Below, piece by piece: positions 49,319 through 62,600 of a stretch of DNA of 64,000 bases (its first letter is position 1; every line of letters begins with the position of its first letter). Below the pieces are notes generated by a model. The model did not search any database. It worked only from the letters and a program-made list of their open reading frames with translations, and was not told the origin of the DNA. Made by a program: the position numbers and the translations under genes. This DNA comes from Siphlonurus alternatus (Eukaryota > Arthropoda > Insecta > Ephemeroptera > Siphlonuridae): positions 3,359,501 to 3,423,500 of the forward strand of contig OX463782.1 of NCBI GenBank assembly GCA_949825025.1. The letters are read 5' to 3'.

Positions 49319-49640
49319 ACATAAAACGCCCTCATAAAATTTTAGCTAATAAAATTTTAAACAATGTAATTACGAATCCAAAATTATAAATTAAATAATT
49401 ATAATATAATTAATTATATGCCTACAATTAAAATTAAGCTATTATAAACAGAACCAAACAGGGTTGGACTACTTGGACTGGGCTTAATTAAAGGCCGGGC
49501 CTAATGAGCAAACAGGCGGAGAACAGGACCCATATCAAAAAGGGCCTCTACTTGACCCTGCAATGTGGCGGGGGCCTAATTTTAACGTTGTAGGGGTCTC
49601 CCAGTCGAGGGGGCCTATATACTGAGCGATCACTCACCAA

Positions 49641-49654
<14 letters not shown>

Positions 49655-49691
<37 letters not shown>
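49655..49691. repeat. (TA)n microsatellite, left of nested element
   Basis: A pure TA run preceded by (CT)n. It continues as the TA run at 52089-52127, so both are halves of one microsatellite split by insertion. Confidence 0.85.
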
Positions 49692-49693
<2 letters not shown>

Positions 49694-52086
49694 CACACAG
49701 CACACAAAACTCAATATCTAGATATTTTTTGGATATTTTTTGTATATGCAGATATTAAGTGGATATACCACAATTCAAGATAACGATATCTAATATTTAT
49801 ACAATATTTATCTAAAGTGCCGAGATAATATGTAGATAAAAATTGGATACTGCTATCTTTTGTCTTTGCTTATTTTGGAAGAGATATTAAATAGATAAAG
49901 TTATCCAAATTTTAAACATGCACATGAGAGTTAAAATTTATAATAATTAATAAAATAATACAGATTTAATAGATTTATTGTATATAAAGTATAAAAAAAG
50001 AATGAACACAAATTATTATTATTTAATGTTTATTATATATTTCAAATTTATAATTTTAATATATAAATTTTATGTACATTTTTGTTTATTCCATTGAAAT
50101 TTTGAATTATTTAAATTTTGAAACCTAAATTAATTAAAATTTTCTTTAATTAATGAATTAAATTAATTAATGCGTATTTAAACTTTTTAAAACTGACTGC
50201 ATATTTTATAGATAATTTTATCTATTATTTATCTGAGGATATTTTTATCTAGATATTTTATAGATTATTTTATCTATTCTCTATCTAGAGCGATTTTTTT
50301 GCATCACGGGTACAATTTTTATGTGACGTCATGCGCACTTCGAAAATTCTGCATGTTTGTTGTAATGTAAACACAACGTTTTTTTGCGTGAAAAATATGT
50401 AAATTTCTCATCTAAAACCGAAAACATCTTCAAGTGGAAGGTAAGAAATCAATTATAAGTATTTTCTGCTCATAAATCTTTGGTCGGCTTTAACAATGTG
50501 TGTACTTTTTGTTCAGAAAAGTGGGATTATATGGGCTGCGGCGGTTGACTGCACGCTGCACCAATGTAAGCCTTGGAGTACATATTGGAGTAGCCATGCA
50601 GGTTTCAAGTCGTCTAGTAATTTATAAGGTATGCAATGAGGGTTAATTATTACAATGTTTTTGCCAGTGTTAAAATATCATTATTTCAGGCCAGCACTTG
50701 TACTTATATATTATAATATGCATGATATATTATTAACAATTTTAGGTTGGATTCACCGACCGCGGCGCTTATGATATCATATGCATACTCTATAATAATT
50801 ATGTATGCATACGTTTTATAGCTGTGTATTTATGGATGCTGTATTTTTACTATAATTATTACTGAAAATTGTATACTGTAATTTCTGTATATACACAGTA
50901 TATAATTCATAACAATATGTCACATTTAAGCAGCATTATTTTAAAATTTCAGTACAGTATTTCATATGCAGGTGCAGGCAATATGCATACATATTTATAT
51001 AAGTTTTCACTACCCCTATTGTTTTCTAGGAGCAAATTTCACATTGGCCATACAGTGGCTATAATTCATAATGACCAATGCAGCCATTCTGCAAGCAGCA
51101 TAAACATGAATATAGTGATGTTTATATGTTGTTTTTTTTTACTTTACAGGTCCAGACATGACAACATCCAATACCTAGACCCAGCTTATCTACCCATGGC
51201 ATAAATTATATAGTGCAACATATTGGTTCTGAAAACTGCAGCCATCTGTATATAATGGGCAATATCATCAGATCATCACTACAGATCAGCAATGCTGACC
51301 AGCAAAAGAAGCCATGCAAGCAAGTAGGGAGAACAGTGTGTATATGTTATTAAAATGAATAAGTGAGATAATTTTTAATGTATGCATACTAAATTGCAGT
51401 TGTTTTCATTGTATTTTTATATACTCTTGCATATATATATAATAATTTAGTACATCTGTATTGCTCAATTAAGGTTCTTTTACTTTTTTAATAACAAAAC
51501 AAAACACATATATAATGCATACTGTATGCCTTTTGTTGTTTTATATGGAATTTGTTATACTGTATGCTGTAAGCATGCAATGACTATATGCATTCAATAT
51601 TATAATTAATAATATAATATTAATAATAAACATGCATACAGTATTATGTAATATATGTGTTTATGTTATAATATGTCAGCAGCAGTAATGTTTTGATAAA
51701 AAATGAAGACCACTTTTGTCATATTATTTTTTTTATCATTCTACATGTATGATGATTTATCACAATATCTTTAAAATTTCCTATAATGTATGTTGATTGA
51801 GAAATGTTGTTAATAATAAAAATTTATGTTAAATATAATTATTTTGTGTGTTTTTACTTAAAAATAGAAGCATAGTATATAGGAGGATAATATAGCTAGA
51901 TAAAAACTGTATAATTATAGGATAAGATATTAACAAGATAACTTTATCCAAAAAATAGAGGACATTTAGCTAGAAAATATCCATGAAAGTTCATAGATAA
52001 TATCTATATAATTTTTAGATAAGTAAAAAGTTCTATACAGATTATATCTAGATATCATCTAAAAAATATCCATTGTGTGCTGTGTG

Positions 52087-52088
<2 letters not shown>
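49692..52088. mobile_element. 2.4-kb TA-target element with CCCACACAGCACAC ends
   Basis: Terminal repeats are CCCACACAGCACAC and the complement of CCCACACAGCACAC, with TA on both sides, inserted in a TA microsatellite. Both subterminal regions (about 49710-49920, 50205-50290 and 51880-52075) are filled with 'gatat'/'atatc' words ('ctagatattttt', 'agataaa'), possible transposase-binding repeats. The interior has a CRE-like promoter-type patch and consensus splice sites (separate entry). No transposase frame. Superfamily not assigned. Confidence 0.75.
50300..51860 (+). ncRNA. Possible spliced transcript carried by the TA-target element
   Basis: A GC-richer patch 'gtgacgtcatgcgcac' (50321-50336) could be a promoter. 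A consensus donor follows at 50441 (gtggaag/gtaaga). A second block, 50517-50628, is bounded by gttcag and a gtatgc donor. A third starts at 51150 after a strong 'ttttttttactttacag' acceptor, with AATAAA near 51818. Joined, the longest frame runs through block 2 and stops six bases after 51150's first codons, with no convincing ATG, so a non-coding RNA or decayed gene is more likely than a protein. This is inferred from signals only. Confidence 0.35.
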
Positions 52089-52131
<43 letters not shown>

Positions 52132-52159
52132 GGCCAGTCCGATCAGCCTGGAACCATAT

Positions 52160-53667
52160 ATTACGTACCTAAATAATTTGTTTCATTGCATCAAAAAATA
52201 TTTAATATAATATGCATATATAATATATATAATAATATATAATTTTTAATTTAATTGAAAATATTGAATTAAATTTAATTGTAATACATAATCTATCGTC
52301 TAACGGTACGTATTAGCTGCACAAAAACATAATGTTTTACTTAATTGTTTATTTTCTATTCCACATCATGAGCATTGAATATTTGTAATAATACTAATAA
52401 TTAAAATAATATATGACGTATACATTTAATTATGTATTATAGCTATGGCTTATATATAAAAAATATAAGGTTGTAAAAATTATATACCATCATGAATAAA
52501 TTTATTAAATTAATCACTTTTATTTAATATATTAAATGTAAACAAATACAATATATTAAACATACATAAATATGCGCGGCACATACCAATTAAATAATTA
52601 ATTCCTATAATATATTAATTAAGGTATTATAATTAATAAAGCTAGTGCAAAATTTAATAAAAGTGACTGAAATATATTAATTATGATATAAATATATTAT
52701 ATAATTTTATTATGGTTCTATTTGTTTAATTTATCGCTGTGTCAAAAATGAATAGCACCCATGACTATAAAATGTATACATCAAGAAGACTATTAATTTT
52801 TCTAATTTAATTAATTGCCATGATTTTTTTTTTCAATCTAATGATCTTTTCAGTACACATATTACACAAAGTCAAAGAGTTGTAATTAAAATATACACAC
52901 AACTGGCAATGAACATGCAGTTGAAAATATATTCTCTAAAAATACTAATTTGAGCACCAAAAACTCAGTTCTTGCCCAATTATGTTTCTAAAATGCTAAT
53001 AGTTTTAATTTTTAAATAAATAATAAAAATTTAAAGAAAATAACAAGTAATTCCACCATGCAGTTTAATAATTTTGGCAAAAAATATTTGCTTATGACAA
53101 AAAAGTAAAAAAAACTGATAAAACCATCCAAGAATAATTATAAATTCATTTAAGCTGATAAACATTAAATTTGAAAATAATGCTATACAGTAACTATTAT
53201 TTCCTTTAAATATAAATTAAGTAAAGAATATTGTGAAAATATTTTAATTTAAACAAATAAAACAAGCAAAGTGTAAAATAATGAAAAGCTCTTCCTTCAC
53301 CAAATACAAAGCAGATACAAATCCAACAGCTTTTGCAAGAAATGGTGAATTCAAACACTTGGATAAATTGGAAAATGCATGAAATAAATTCCTTGCTCTT
53401 AAAAGTTTGCAAATTCACCAATAAATAATATGCACACTCAGAGGCGTTGAGAGTTTCTCAAAAATAGATTTTGATTACTTATTTGTAAATTCAGGAACAG
53501 AATTTCACTAGGATAATAATTTTGGACACATGTAGAGTCTAGCAAACTTTGGGGCTTACATCAGCTCTATCGTATTTCCTGGAAGTTGCAAGACAAATTT
53601 GAAGTAGCTGTTCGGAAAGCAGATGTAATTTTATAACTGTGGAAGATTTGACGCTGATTCAAGGTAC
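52160..53667. other. AT-rich interval 3' of the LTA4H gene
   Basis: Very AT-rich sequence with no recognisable gene. The end near 53668 should contain the LTA4H 3' UTR (minus strand). The 71-codon minus frame at 53206-53421 shows no family features. Confidence 0.5.
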
Positions 53668-56600
53668 TCAGGCCTCCAGTTTGAGGTCCATGGCCACCTG
53701 CCGAGAGGTGATGTACATCATGCGACCGCGGTTGGCTGCAAAACTGTCGAGGGATCGCTGTCTAGATGCCTCCCATGAGTGCAGGTCCCTGCAGAAAAAA
53801 GTTTATTAACGCCACTTAAATAATAAATTAAGTAAATTAGAGGACATTTTTTTGGCGGGGAGGAAGAAATATTACAATACTTTTGTTCAGGTGCAGTCCC
53901 AGAAAAAATAAAAACGAAAAAGAGTTCTAGGAGACAATACAGGTCTATGATGAAATTGAGAGTACGTACTGTATTTTTTTATTTTATTTTATTTACATTG
54001 TGTCCTGAATTGTGTGAATTGATATATGTAATGATGGAAATTTTAAACCCTTCCTGATTTCATTCTTACCCTTTCCATAACAAATTTATAAATGTAAATA
54101 AAAACATATAAAGGTGCTATAGAAGAAAAAAACAACAAAACAAATTTTTTCATAACATTAGACAATAGACAATAATGGTTGCATTTTTTTATTTCATAAT
54201 TAGAAAATATAACCTAAAATTATGCTTTTCTGATTTTTTTTTTTTTTTTGATTTTTTGGAGTGCGGGAACTAATTTTAAAAAAATATTTAAAATACCTGA
54301 ATTTGGGTGGTACACCTGATGGGACAACCGTGACGTCATTTGTCGTACTGTGATTGGCTGTTGATGATGTCACGGCTGCTGTGATTGGCTGTCGATGACG
54401 TTACCGTTGTCCCATCAGATGTACCACCCAAATTCAAATCTTTTAAATATTTTTTTAAAATTAGTTCCCGCACTCCAAAAAATTTGAAAAACTTCAGAAA
54501 AGCATAATTTAATGTGTATTTTCTAATTATGAAATAAAAAAATGCAACTATTATTGTCTATTGCAGTACAATAAATTATTGTAAGGTACAAAATATACCT
54601 GAAGAGAGGACGAACGAACTTCATGCGACCCTGGCTGGTGGCGAAGTCCAGGGCGTCTGCAATCTTATCCTCCCAATGAGCTCTCAGGCACAGTCGAAGC
54701 CACCTGTGACATCAGATCTTGTTAGGAGAACAGACTGCTTCTCCATTTTACAAAATGCTTTTCGACAGCTAAGCTTTTGGACTAAGAGAAGAAAGAATTT
54801 ACAAAACTTGACAGTAAAATCCTTACATTAAAAAATTCAAGGAATTTAATAGTTCTAGACAACAATAATGAAGGGTTAATTATCCAGTCCCTCCCCCTCC
54901 CCCCTCTCTCTCTAATATTAAATGTTTGGCAACTTACAATAGACAACCTGCATGTTTTTTGTTTTTTTTTTGTTTTTTTTTTTTTTTTCCAGAAATGAAT
55001 AGAGGGTGTCAAATTTTGATATTCTGATTTTGTCGAATTTATTTTAGTCCAGAAACTATTTTTAAAAAAAAAATATAGAAAGTGTTAGTGTGGCCACGTT
55101 TCCTCGAGGCGTCTTGAGACTAAAAATAAATCTGAAAAAAAAATCAGTGTATCATAAATTGGCACCCTCTATTCATTTCTGCAACAAAACAAATTCATGC
55201 ATGTTGTCCATTAATGCAATAAGAGTAAGAGAAATTCCATCATAATTCTTTGAATAACTTTACTCGCCACAAGGCAACTTGAGAGAAACAAGGTGTACTG
55301 ACCTGAACTTGACCTCCGAGTTCCTGACTTGGTCGGTGTGGTAGAGCTGCTGCATCTTGGCCAGCTTGGACTTGGAGAGACACACCTTGCTGGAGACGAG
55401 CTGCTGGAGGAACTCTCGCTGCTGCAGAGGCGACAGTTCGCTCATGCCGGGCGGAGCTTCCAGGGGAGAGAGGTCGTTTTCAGGACACGTCTCCCAGCGC
55501 TGCACCAGCGAGTTACACTGCTCAGCCAGGCTCGTGTCGTACCTGGGAGGAATCATTGAATATTATGGACACTGAAAGGAGAGGAGAAACTTTTGAATGC
55601 TTAAATTAATTACAGTATTAAATATTCTATGCTCAGATCATTAATTGCATAATATGGAGATCTGTAATAACTATGTGCACCCAATTGCATAGATGAGGTC
55701 TAACTTTAAGCAAGGCTTGAGTTTCTTGATTACTACCATATTTGAACAATCAAAATTAACAAAGTTAACCCTGAAGTAAAGTAGATCACTTTTTTTTTTA
55801 AAGTTTCAACCGTTGATCCTCAATATAGTCTTAACGACACTTTATTTCATGTTATTTTGTTGATTAGGACACAATTGTAGTTAACAACAATACAGGAAAT
55901 ACTGTAAGTTAGTATGAACGAATAATTAACTAATCACACAAGAAAAAGAAACTTATCTCTCTAAACCAATTACAATGGAGTATCAAGCTCAATTTTTTTT
56001 GCAGAAATGGAAAAAGCGTGCAAAGTTATGTTACCTTGATTTTTTTCAGATTTTTTAGAGCCCGGAAACTATTTTTAAAAAAATATTGAAAGTTCTTTTT
56101 GTGACGCCACGAGATACTGTTCCTTAAGAAAAAGATAAGACTTGTCGCCTTGTGACATCAGAAAAAGGACTTTAAATAATTTTTTTTAAATAGTTCCCGG
56201 GCTCTAAAAAATCTAAAAAAAATCAGGGTAACACAACTTTGCACGCTCTATCCATTTCTGCAATAAAAAAAATGAGTACAATACTCCATTATTTATTAGC
56301 CTGTCAAGAAACCATTCCTTACTTGGGAATCACGGGAGGCATTCCGACACCGAAGAACCACGCCTGCCAGTCCACGGCGTCCAGGAGGTCCTTCTTGTCT
56401 GCAAAGAACGTGTAGAGGTAGTCCTTGAAGAGATCCGTGGTGATGGCTTGGCCGCGGAAATGTTGGCAGTAGCTCTTCACGAACGGATTGAACACCTCTG
56501 AAAATATAGACAGGTGTGATAGGTTTGTTTGTAATGGAACAATTGAATTAGATTAATTAGAATCAGAAATAAGATGAACCTTCCCAGGCACAAGCTCTAC

Positions 56601-59600
56601 TAGATTCTTGAATTATTATGCATAAAAATAGATAGTTAAAAATATAATATATACTGTATATCAAGTTTCTGTTACAAAAAACTTAACACCTTTTTATGTA
56701 TTTGATATGTGACATTCAAGTGTTTTAATATCCAAAAGTTAACATTAAATTGTGAAAATAATCTAATAAGAGATATTATTTGTTTAAAAATTGCTGGGTT
56801 AATGACGGCTAAAAGCTCAAACTATTTCCCTTTTCAACAAATATTTTCTAGCGTATATGTTCCTATTCCCTTTTTAAACATGTTAACTTTTTTAAAAATA
56901 ATGTTTTTATCTATTCTGCATCATGTGCAATAAAAAAGTCAGAATTTTGTCTTTCTTTCTTCTGCTGTTTTTTGTAAAGAGAATCATGCAATTTAAAAAA
57001 CAACAGTAAAAGACATGCAGATTTAATGCCATAAAATTTCCCCTCTCTCATAAAAGCTTCTATCTCTCAATAATGAAAATAACCTTTATAGCAAAATCAG
57101 TTTTCATGTTTTGCAGTTTCATACAAATATCGACAGTTAAATAAATATTTGTAAAATTTTCTCTCATCAGCACCTTCTGAAGGCAAACTTGAGGAACTCA
57201 CCGGCTCCCCCCAGCACGGTCTCCAGGTAGTACAGAAGGGTGTGACCTTTCTCATAAGGAACCTTGTTGAAGACATCCTCAGGGTCAATACCCTTCAAAT
57301 CCTTCACAAGTGTGGTCTCAATTTCAGGCTTCTTCGATTCTTTTATCTATAGATAGAGAAATAAATACTGTATTGCCAATAGGTCTGAAATACACAATCA
57401 GAAATAATTAATTATTATTGATAATGCTTAATTTTTATGTACAGAAGGATCATCAATAATAATCGATTATTTCTAATTGTGTATTTACGAACAGAAGTAA
57501 TGTTTTTAAATTCCATTATGAATTTCAATTAAAGTAAATAGAGATAATTTTTGTACTCTTGTACTGCATGTGTAAATTAGACCTTAGAGATATTTCAAAT
57601 TAGTTAATACTGTACACTGTTATATAGATTGATTACAACCTTAGGATGCTGATCAAAAATTTGTAAACAACACCAATATATAAAAAATTTGCTACAGTTG
57701 AAACATTATTTTTTCTTTTGCATTGTAGCAAGTTTTTGTTTTTTATAATAAGTAATACAAAAATAACTCCATTGATGATAGCTTTGAAAGCTACTGCCTT
57801 TTGCACTCAAAATATGGTCAAAAATAAAACATTTTAATTTGTTTTCCCTAAATTGAAACATAAAATATAACAAAGGTAGTAAGAATTAATTTGCATCTTT
57901 AATGCAATTTCTATCACATTTAATGTCTATTTTTTTTTTTACTTCAGTTCATAACAACTATCCTCATTGCCAGAACAAGAGTTAAGAACTCTCGAACAAA
58001 GGACATTAAATGTAACGTCCACTCTAGTTAAAGTCATCTCCTTTATCTTTGATTTGACGTCACAAACCTTTTCCTTCGTCTTCCAGTACAATACTGATGG
58101 TAGGGTCACGTGACGTCAAATCAACGATAAGTGGAAACGATTTTAGCTTATGTCAACGCAACAAAGAGAAACAAAAAAAAGTTCTTCGGTTTACCTCTTC
58201 GATGAGCTCCATGAGCCCAAGGTGTGCTGAGAACTGTCGGTGCTTCTCTCCGAAGAGACGAGACTCAATTTTACGTTGCACGAACATCGTCCAGCCCTCG
58301 TTGAGCCAGAAGTGCTCGAAGTTTTGGATGCCCACCGAATTGCCCGTCCAGGAATGAGAGATTTCATGAGCAATAACGTCAGCAAGCGTCCGGTCACCGG
58401 CCTGTTGACGAGTTGACGTTTAGTGGAAAAGGTACAATAATTATCGACTGAATGTTCTTAGGAAATTCCAGACACTCACCACACAGGTAGGGGTCACGAA
58501 GGTAATGCAAGGGTTCTCCATTCCTCCGTAGCCGAAGCTAGGTGGCAGCACCAGTAGGTCGTAACGTCCCCACTCGTAGGGTCCACAGATGTCCTCTGCA
58601 GTCTTCAGCATTTCCTCTGCCTGCAATGTCAGCGTGTCAGAACATGTGGCTATAACTGAGCTTCACTTCTTTACCCCACAATAACAAGCAAACTTCCCTC
58701 TTTTACTCAATGAGTTACTTCTGTACGATATTATAATATTCTGTTTCTAACCATGATCATTATCATCTAAGCAAGGACACTTTTCAACTTTACCATTGGT
58801 ATACAGTATATGTACACCTCTGGGCACCACGAACTTCACTCCTGCTTTGTTTGTAAGCGTTACCACGAAATCTACGGAGGCGTGGTGAACAAAAACTCTT
58901 TTGATATGTCTAGACTGAGTACTCTTCTTACATCTACTAAAATTTCAAACCTGCATCTATCTTTCTAATGGAACTGCAGCTCTAGCAAGATCGGAGTAAA
59001 ATTTGTGCTGAACATCAAGTTAATTGAAATTTGATTACCATATATTATATTAAAAACTTTATGAACAATTTTATATTTAAATATTAAAGTATCAGGAGCA
59101 CCACCTGTCAGGTCTCACCTGGAAGAACTCCCAGGTGGCAGCCTCCACGTCCTCCTCCTCGGCCCACACGGAGCAGCGAGGACTGACGGGGCGCGAACTC
59201 AGGGCCCCCACTACGATGGCCAGCAGGTACGACGGGATGGTCACCTTCTGCTCGAACTTGTGGCGACGCTGAGGGAGGAAATGTCAGCCAGTGATTTTAC
59301 AGTACTACAATAGACAGAGATGTATTTTCTTATGTTGGCTAGTAAATTATAGAAGTATCATAACAAAATACAAATAATATTAGGGGGTATACATGACCAA
59401 AATGTGTCAATTGCCCCAAAATACCAACCAACCAACAAATAATATTAAAAAAAAATGTTTCCTTAGTATGGAAATCTCATATCAGTAACTAAAACAAATT
59501 ATGGAAACTTAAGTTATATCAATATAAAATAAGGTTAGAGATGCATCAAAATATTTTGTAGAGATTTAATTATGATGTGGCAACGTTTATATAACGGAGA

Positions 59601-62600
59601 GGTGTCACATTTAGGACCACAATAGTGGTTAGGAGGACTCACCAAGCCGCCTTCCTCTTTGGTAGGACTGCCACTGCTGACGGCGCTCATCAGAACGGTG
59701 AGCTTTGCGTCAGCAACAACCTGACGGAAAACGTCAGATTAGAAGAGGATCATGACGTCAGTTTAAATTAATATAAAAAACATGATTCATTCTTTATTGA
59801 ATATTAGAGTATCGTCAAGATTTAGTTGCATCATCATGAAGATATAATATATAATTCCCTGTCCGGAATAATGAACTATCTGCTATTTCAGGTGAGCGCA
59901 AAATTGAGCTTTATTTTATATACAGTACGTTTACATGACGGTGTTTAATGCGTATTCGTTGACGAAGGATAATGTTATTCTTATGAGGCGTCGTCAACGA
60001 ATACGCATTAAACACCTTCATGTAAACGTAGTGATAGATTTACAGCTCATAATTGCACTGACCTGAAATAGCAGATAGCAACGAAATTGCAACGAAATTG
60101 TGGTAAGCAGACAGCTCATTATTTCGGAAGAGGAACAATATTATAGTTGCCAAAGTTATTAGAAATAAATGAGGCTTTTTTTCATCTTCATCACTAAATT
60201 AGAAATTATGCACAACTCGACTTAATTAAGTTTGATTATAATTTTCTTGATTTCCTACCACCTTTATTATTTTGTTCCTCTTATGAACAATATTTTCAAT
60301 CAAAATTGTCACATAATAACTTAAGGTAGAGATAACGCCGAAAACAGCTGTTCCACGTACTTCCCTTTGATTAACATGCAAACCTTAGCAAATTCACAAA
60401 AATTCTGAAATTTTTTTGAGAGACAGATATTAGTGCTATGGAAAAACCATGAAAAAAAAACATAAAAAAAATTTCAAAACAATTTAACGAGCTGATTTTT
60501 TTTAATTAATTTTTTTAATTTTCAGCATAGGGCTTTCCCATGGAGAGACAAACTAAGAATTTAATTTAAAAAAATTGGCTCGTTAAATTGTTTTGAAACT
60601 TTTCTATGGCTTTTAGGCACTAATATCTCTGCCTCTTAAAAAATTTCAGAATTTTTGTGAATTTGCTAAGGTTTACATGTTAATCAAACGGAATTAAGTA
60701 CGTCGAACAGCTGTTTGGCGTTATCTCTACGTTAATTGAACACAAAACATCCTCTGCAATCAGGTGGTTCACCAACAGTTCTCTCACCTCGGCGGTGTAA
60801 GTAAACTTGACGGCTGGAGTGTCCTGGCACGGCATGATGGTACGACAGTGGATAGACTGCAACCACCACATACAAATTTAGGAGAGAGTTTTTCCTATGC
60901 TCGAATTGCTAATTATTTTTTACGGTACCACGATCTCCTTTACTCAAAATTGAGTTTTACCGTACAACAAGATGTATAGTAAGTAACAAGTTTTTACTGT
61001 AAAATTTTATTTTATTATGAAGAAATTTTAATTTTTATTGTAAATGTTCTAAAAAAAAATGTATTCAAATTACAGGCTCAGGTGAATAATGGAAGTAAAT
61101 AATTTTAGATTAGCTATTTGTAGCTGAGATTCACTAATGTGGTAATCTGATATACCTGACATTGGCTGAACATGTAAGGGTGCTTCTTTCCTGTGGTCTG
61201 TTCCGGAGTCAACCATTGCAGAGCACAAGCCTGGGGAGATGACTCGTACTCAATGTCCAAGTCAAACTTCCTGTAGGAACAATCAATAAATGATCAGTTT
61301 AGAACCAAAAATTTAAAATTACTAACTTTAATATATATTTAAAGAAGATAGAAACGCATACGATAGTAAAAGATTTGTTGGGAAGGGAGATAGTTCGAGC
61401 TTTTGGTCGTCATTGACCTAGCAAAAGGAGAAAAAAAATAATTAATTAAAACAATGATATGCGTGTATATTAGGTTTGACTCGCCGTTCATTTTTAGAGA
61501 AAGAGAGGGATTTTTGGCTTGATCAGCTAGTTTTTGCTAGCAAAATCGTCACACAAATAATACATTTGGTGCACCACTGTTCGATTTTTCAAATAATTAA
61601 TTAACTATAATGTGTAGAAATTCCTAAAGGGGTACCAAAGTGAATACTTTTATTACATGTTCGGGCAGCTACAAATTATTCTGATATCCCTGTGGCTCAA
61701 TATTTTCGTACAATGCCTAGTTATTTTATAATTAATTATTTAGTTTGAAAAGTGAGTTTGAAAACCGTTGGTTGATTCAAGCATCCCCGCGGCCGCAGCA
61801 GCCGGTGATACGACAAGAAGGGGGCGGGAGGAGGTTCCCCCGATTCGCGGGAGATTCTCGTCGTATCAGCGGCTGCTGCTGGAGCGCACCGGTTTGAATC
61901 AATCAACGGCCATATAACTCACTTTTCAAACTAAATAATTAATTGTAAAATAACTAGGCATTGTATGAAAATATTGTGCCACAAGGATATCAGAATAATT
62001 CGTAGCTGCCCGAACATGTAATAAAAGTATTCACTTTGGTACCCCTTTGAACTAAAAATACTTATGTCATGGAAATTTAAAACATATCTTACAATTAGTT
62101 GCCTCTCTTGATTAATAAAATATTGTAATAGGGTTCTAATCATAGTACTAAAAAGAGGGGGTATTGCAGCTCTTGATTAAAATGATTAAAATTAAATATC
62201 ACTTTAACTATTTCTAATAATTATTGTTGTGATTTTTAACTGTATTTAACTTACTTGTTAGTGTCCAGTTTTCTATAGTATTTATTTTTAATTGTGTTAA
62301 TATTAATATCAATTAAAGTAGAGTGAGCGATTTTTTCTTTTGAATATTTTATTTTCTAAAAATAGTTTAACTTGCCCTCTATTGAGAAATGAAAACCAAA
62401 AACTTCCATCTCAAATAGCTTCACCACAAAAAATTCCCAAAGTTGGTGTTTCGGAGGCCTTTTACATGCATCCTTATGGAACAGAAAACAGCTTTTTACT
62501 CCAACTTCGTCTGAACTATGGTACCAATTAAAAAATATGTACGTAATGTATGATGAATTCTTTAATGGATTTTCAAATAAAAAAAAATCACGGAGCCGTT

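Larger units (their letters stand above)
49459..52150. mobile_element. hAT-like element interrupted by another transposon
   Basis: Left end CAGGGTTGGACTACTTGGAC and right end (read inward) CAGGCTGATCGGACTGGCC share the CAGG..TGGAC/CGGACTGG pattern of many hAT ends. Flanks are GAACCAAA (49451-49458) and GAACCATA (52151-52158), an 8-bp duplication with one mismatch. Its own sequence is about 49459-49655 plus about 52128-52150; the middle is (TA)n containing the 2.4-kb element at 49692-52088. Without the insert it would be about 250-300 bp, so it is a MITE. Confidence 0.72.

Noticed and set aside
50869..51204. 111-codon frame in the TA-target element as a protein gene
   Set aside because: It runs through a strong polypyrimidine tract and acceptor at 51149 and shows no domain; more likely intron plus exon of a non-coding transcript.
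61362..61417. Possible extra LTA4H exon with acceptor 'gctag' and donor gtatgc
   Set aside because: Including it breaks the reading frame. Exon 63093 ends in phase 2 and joins directly to 61270, giving the expected [16 protein letters not shown] sequence.
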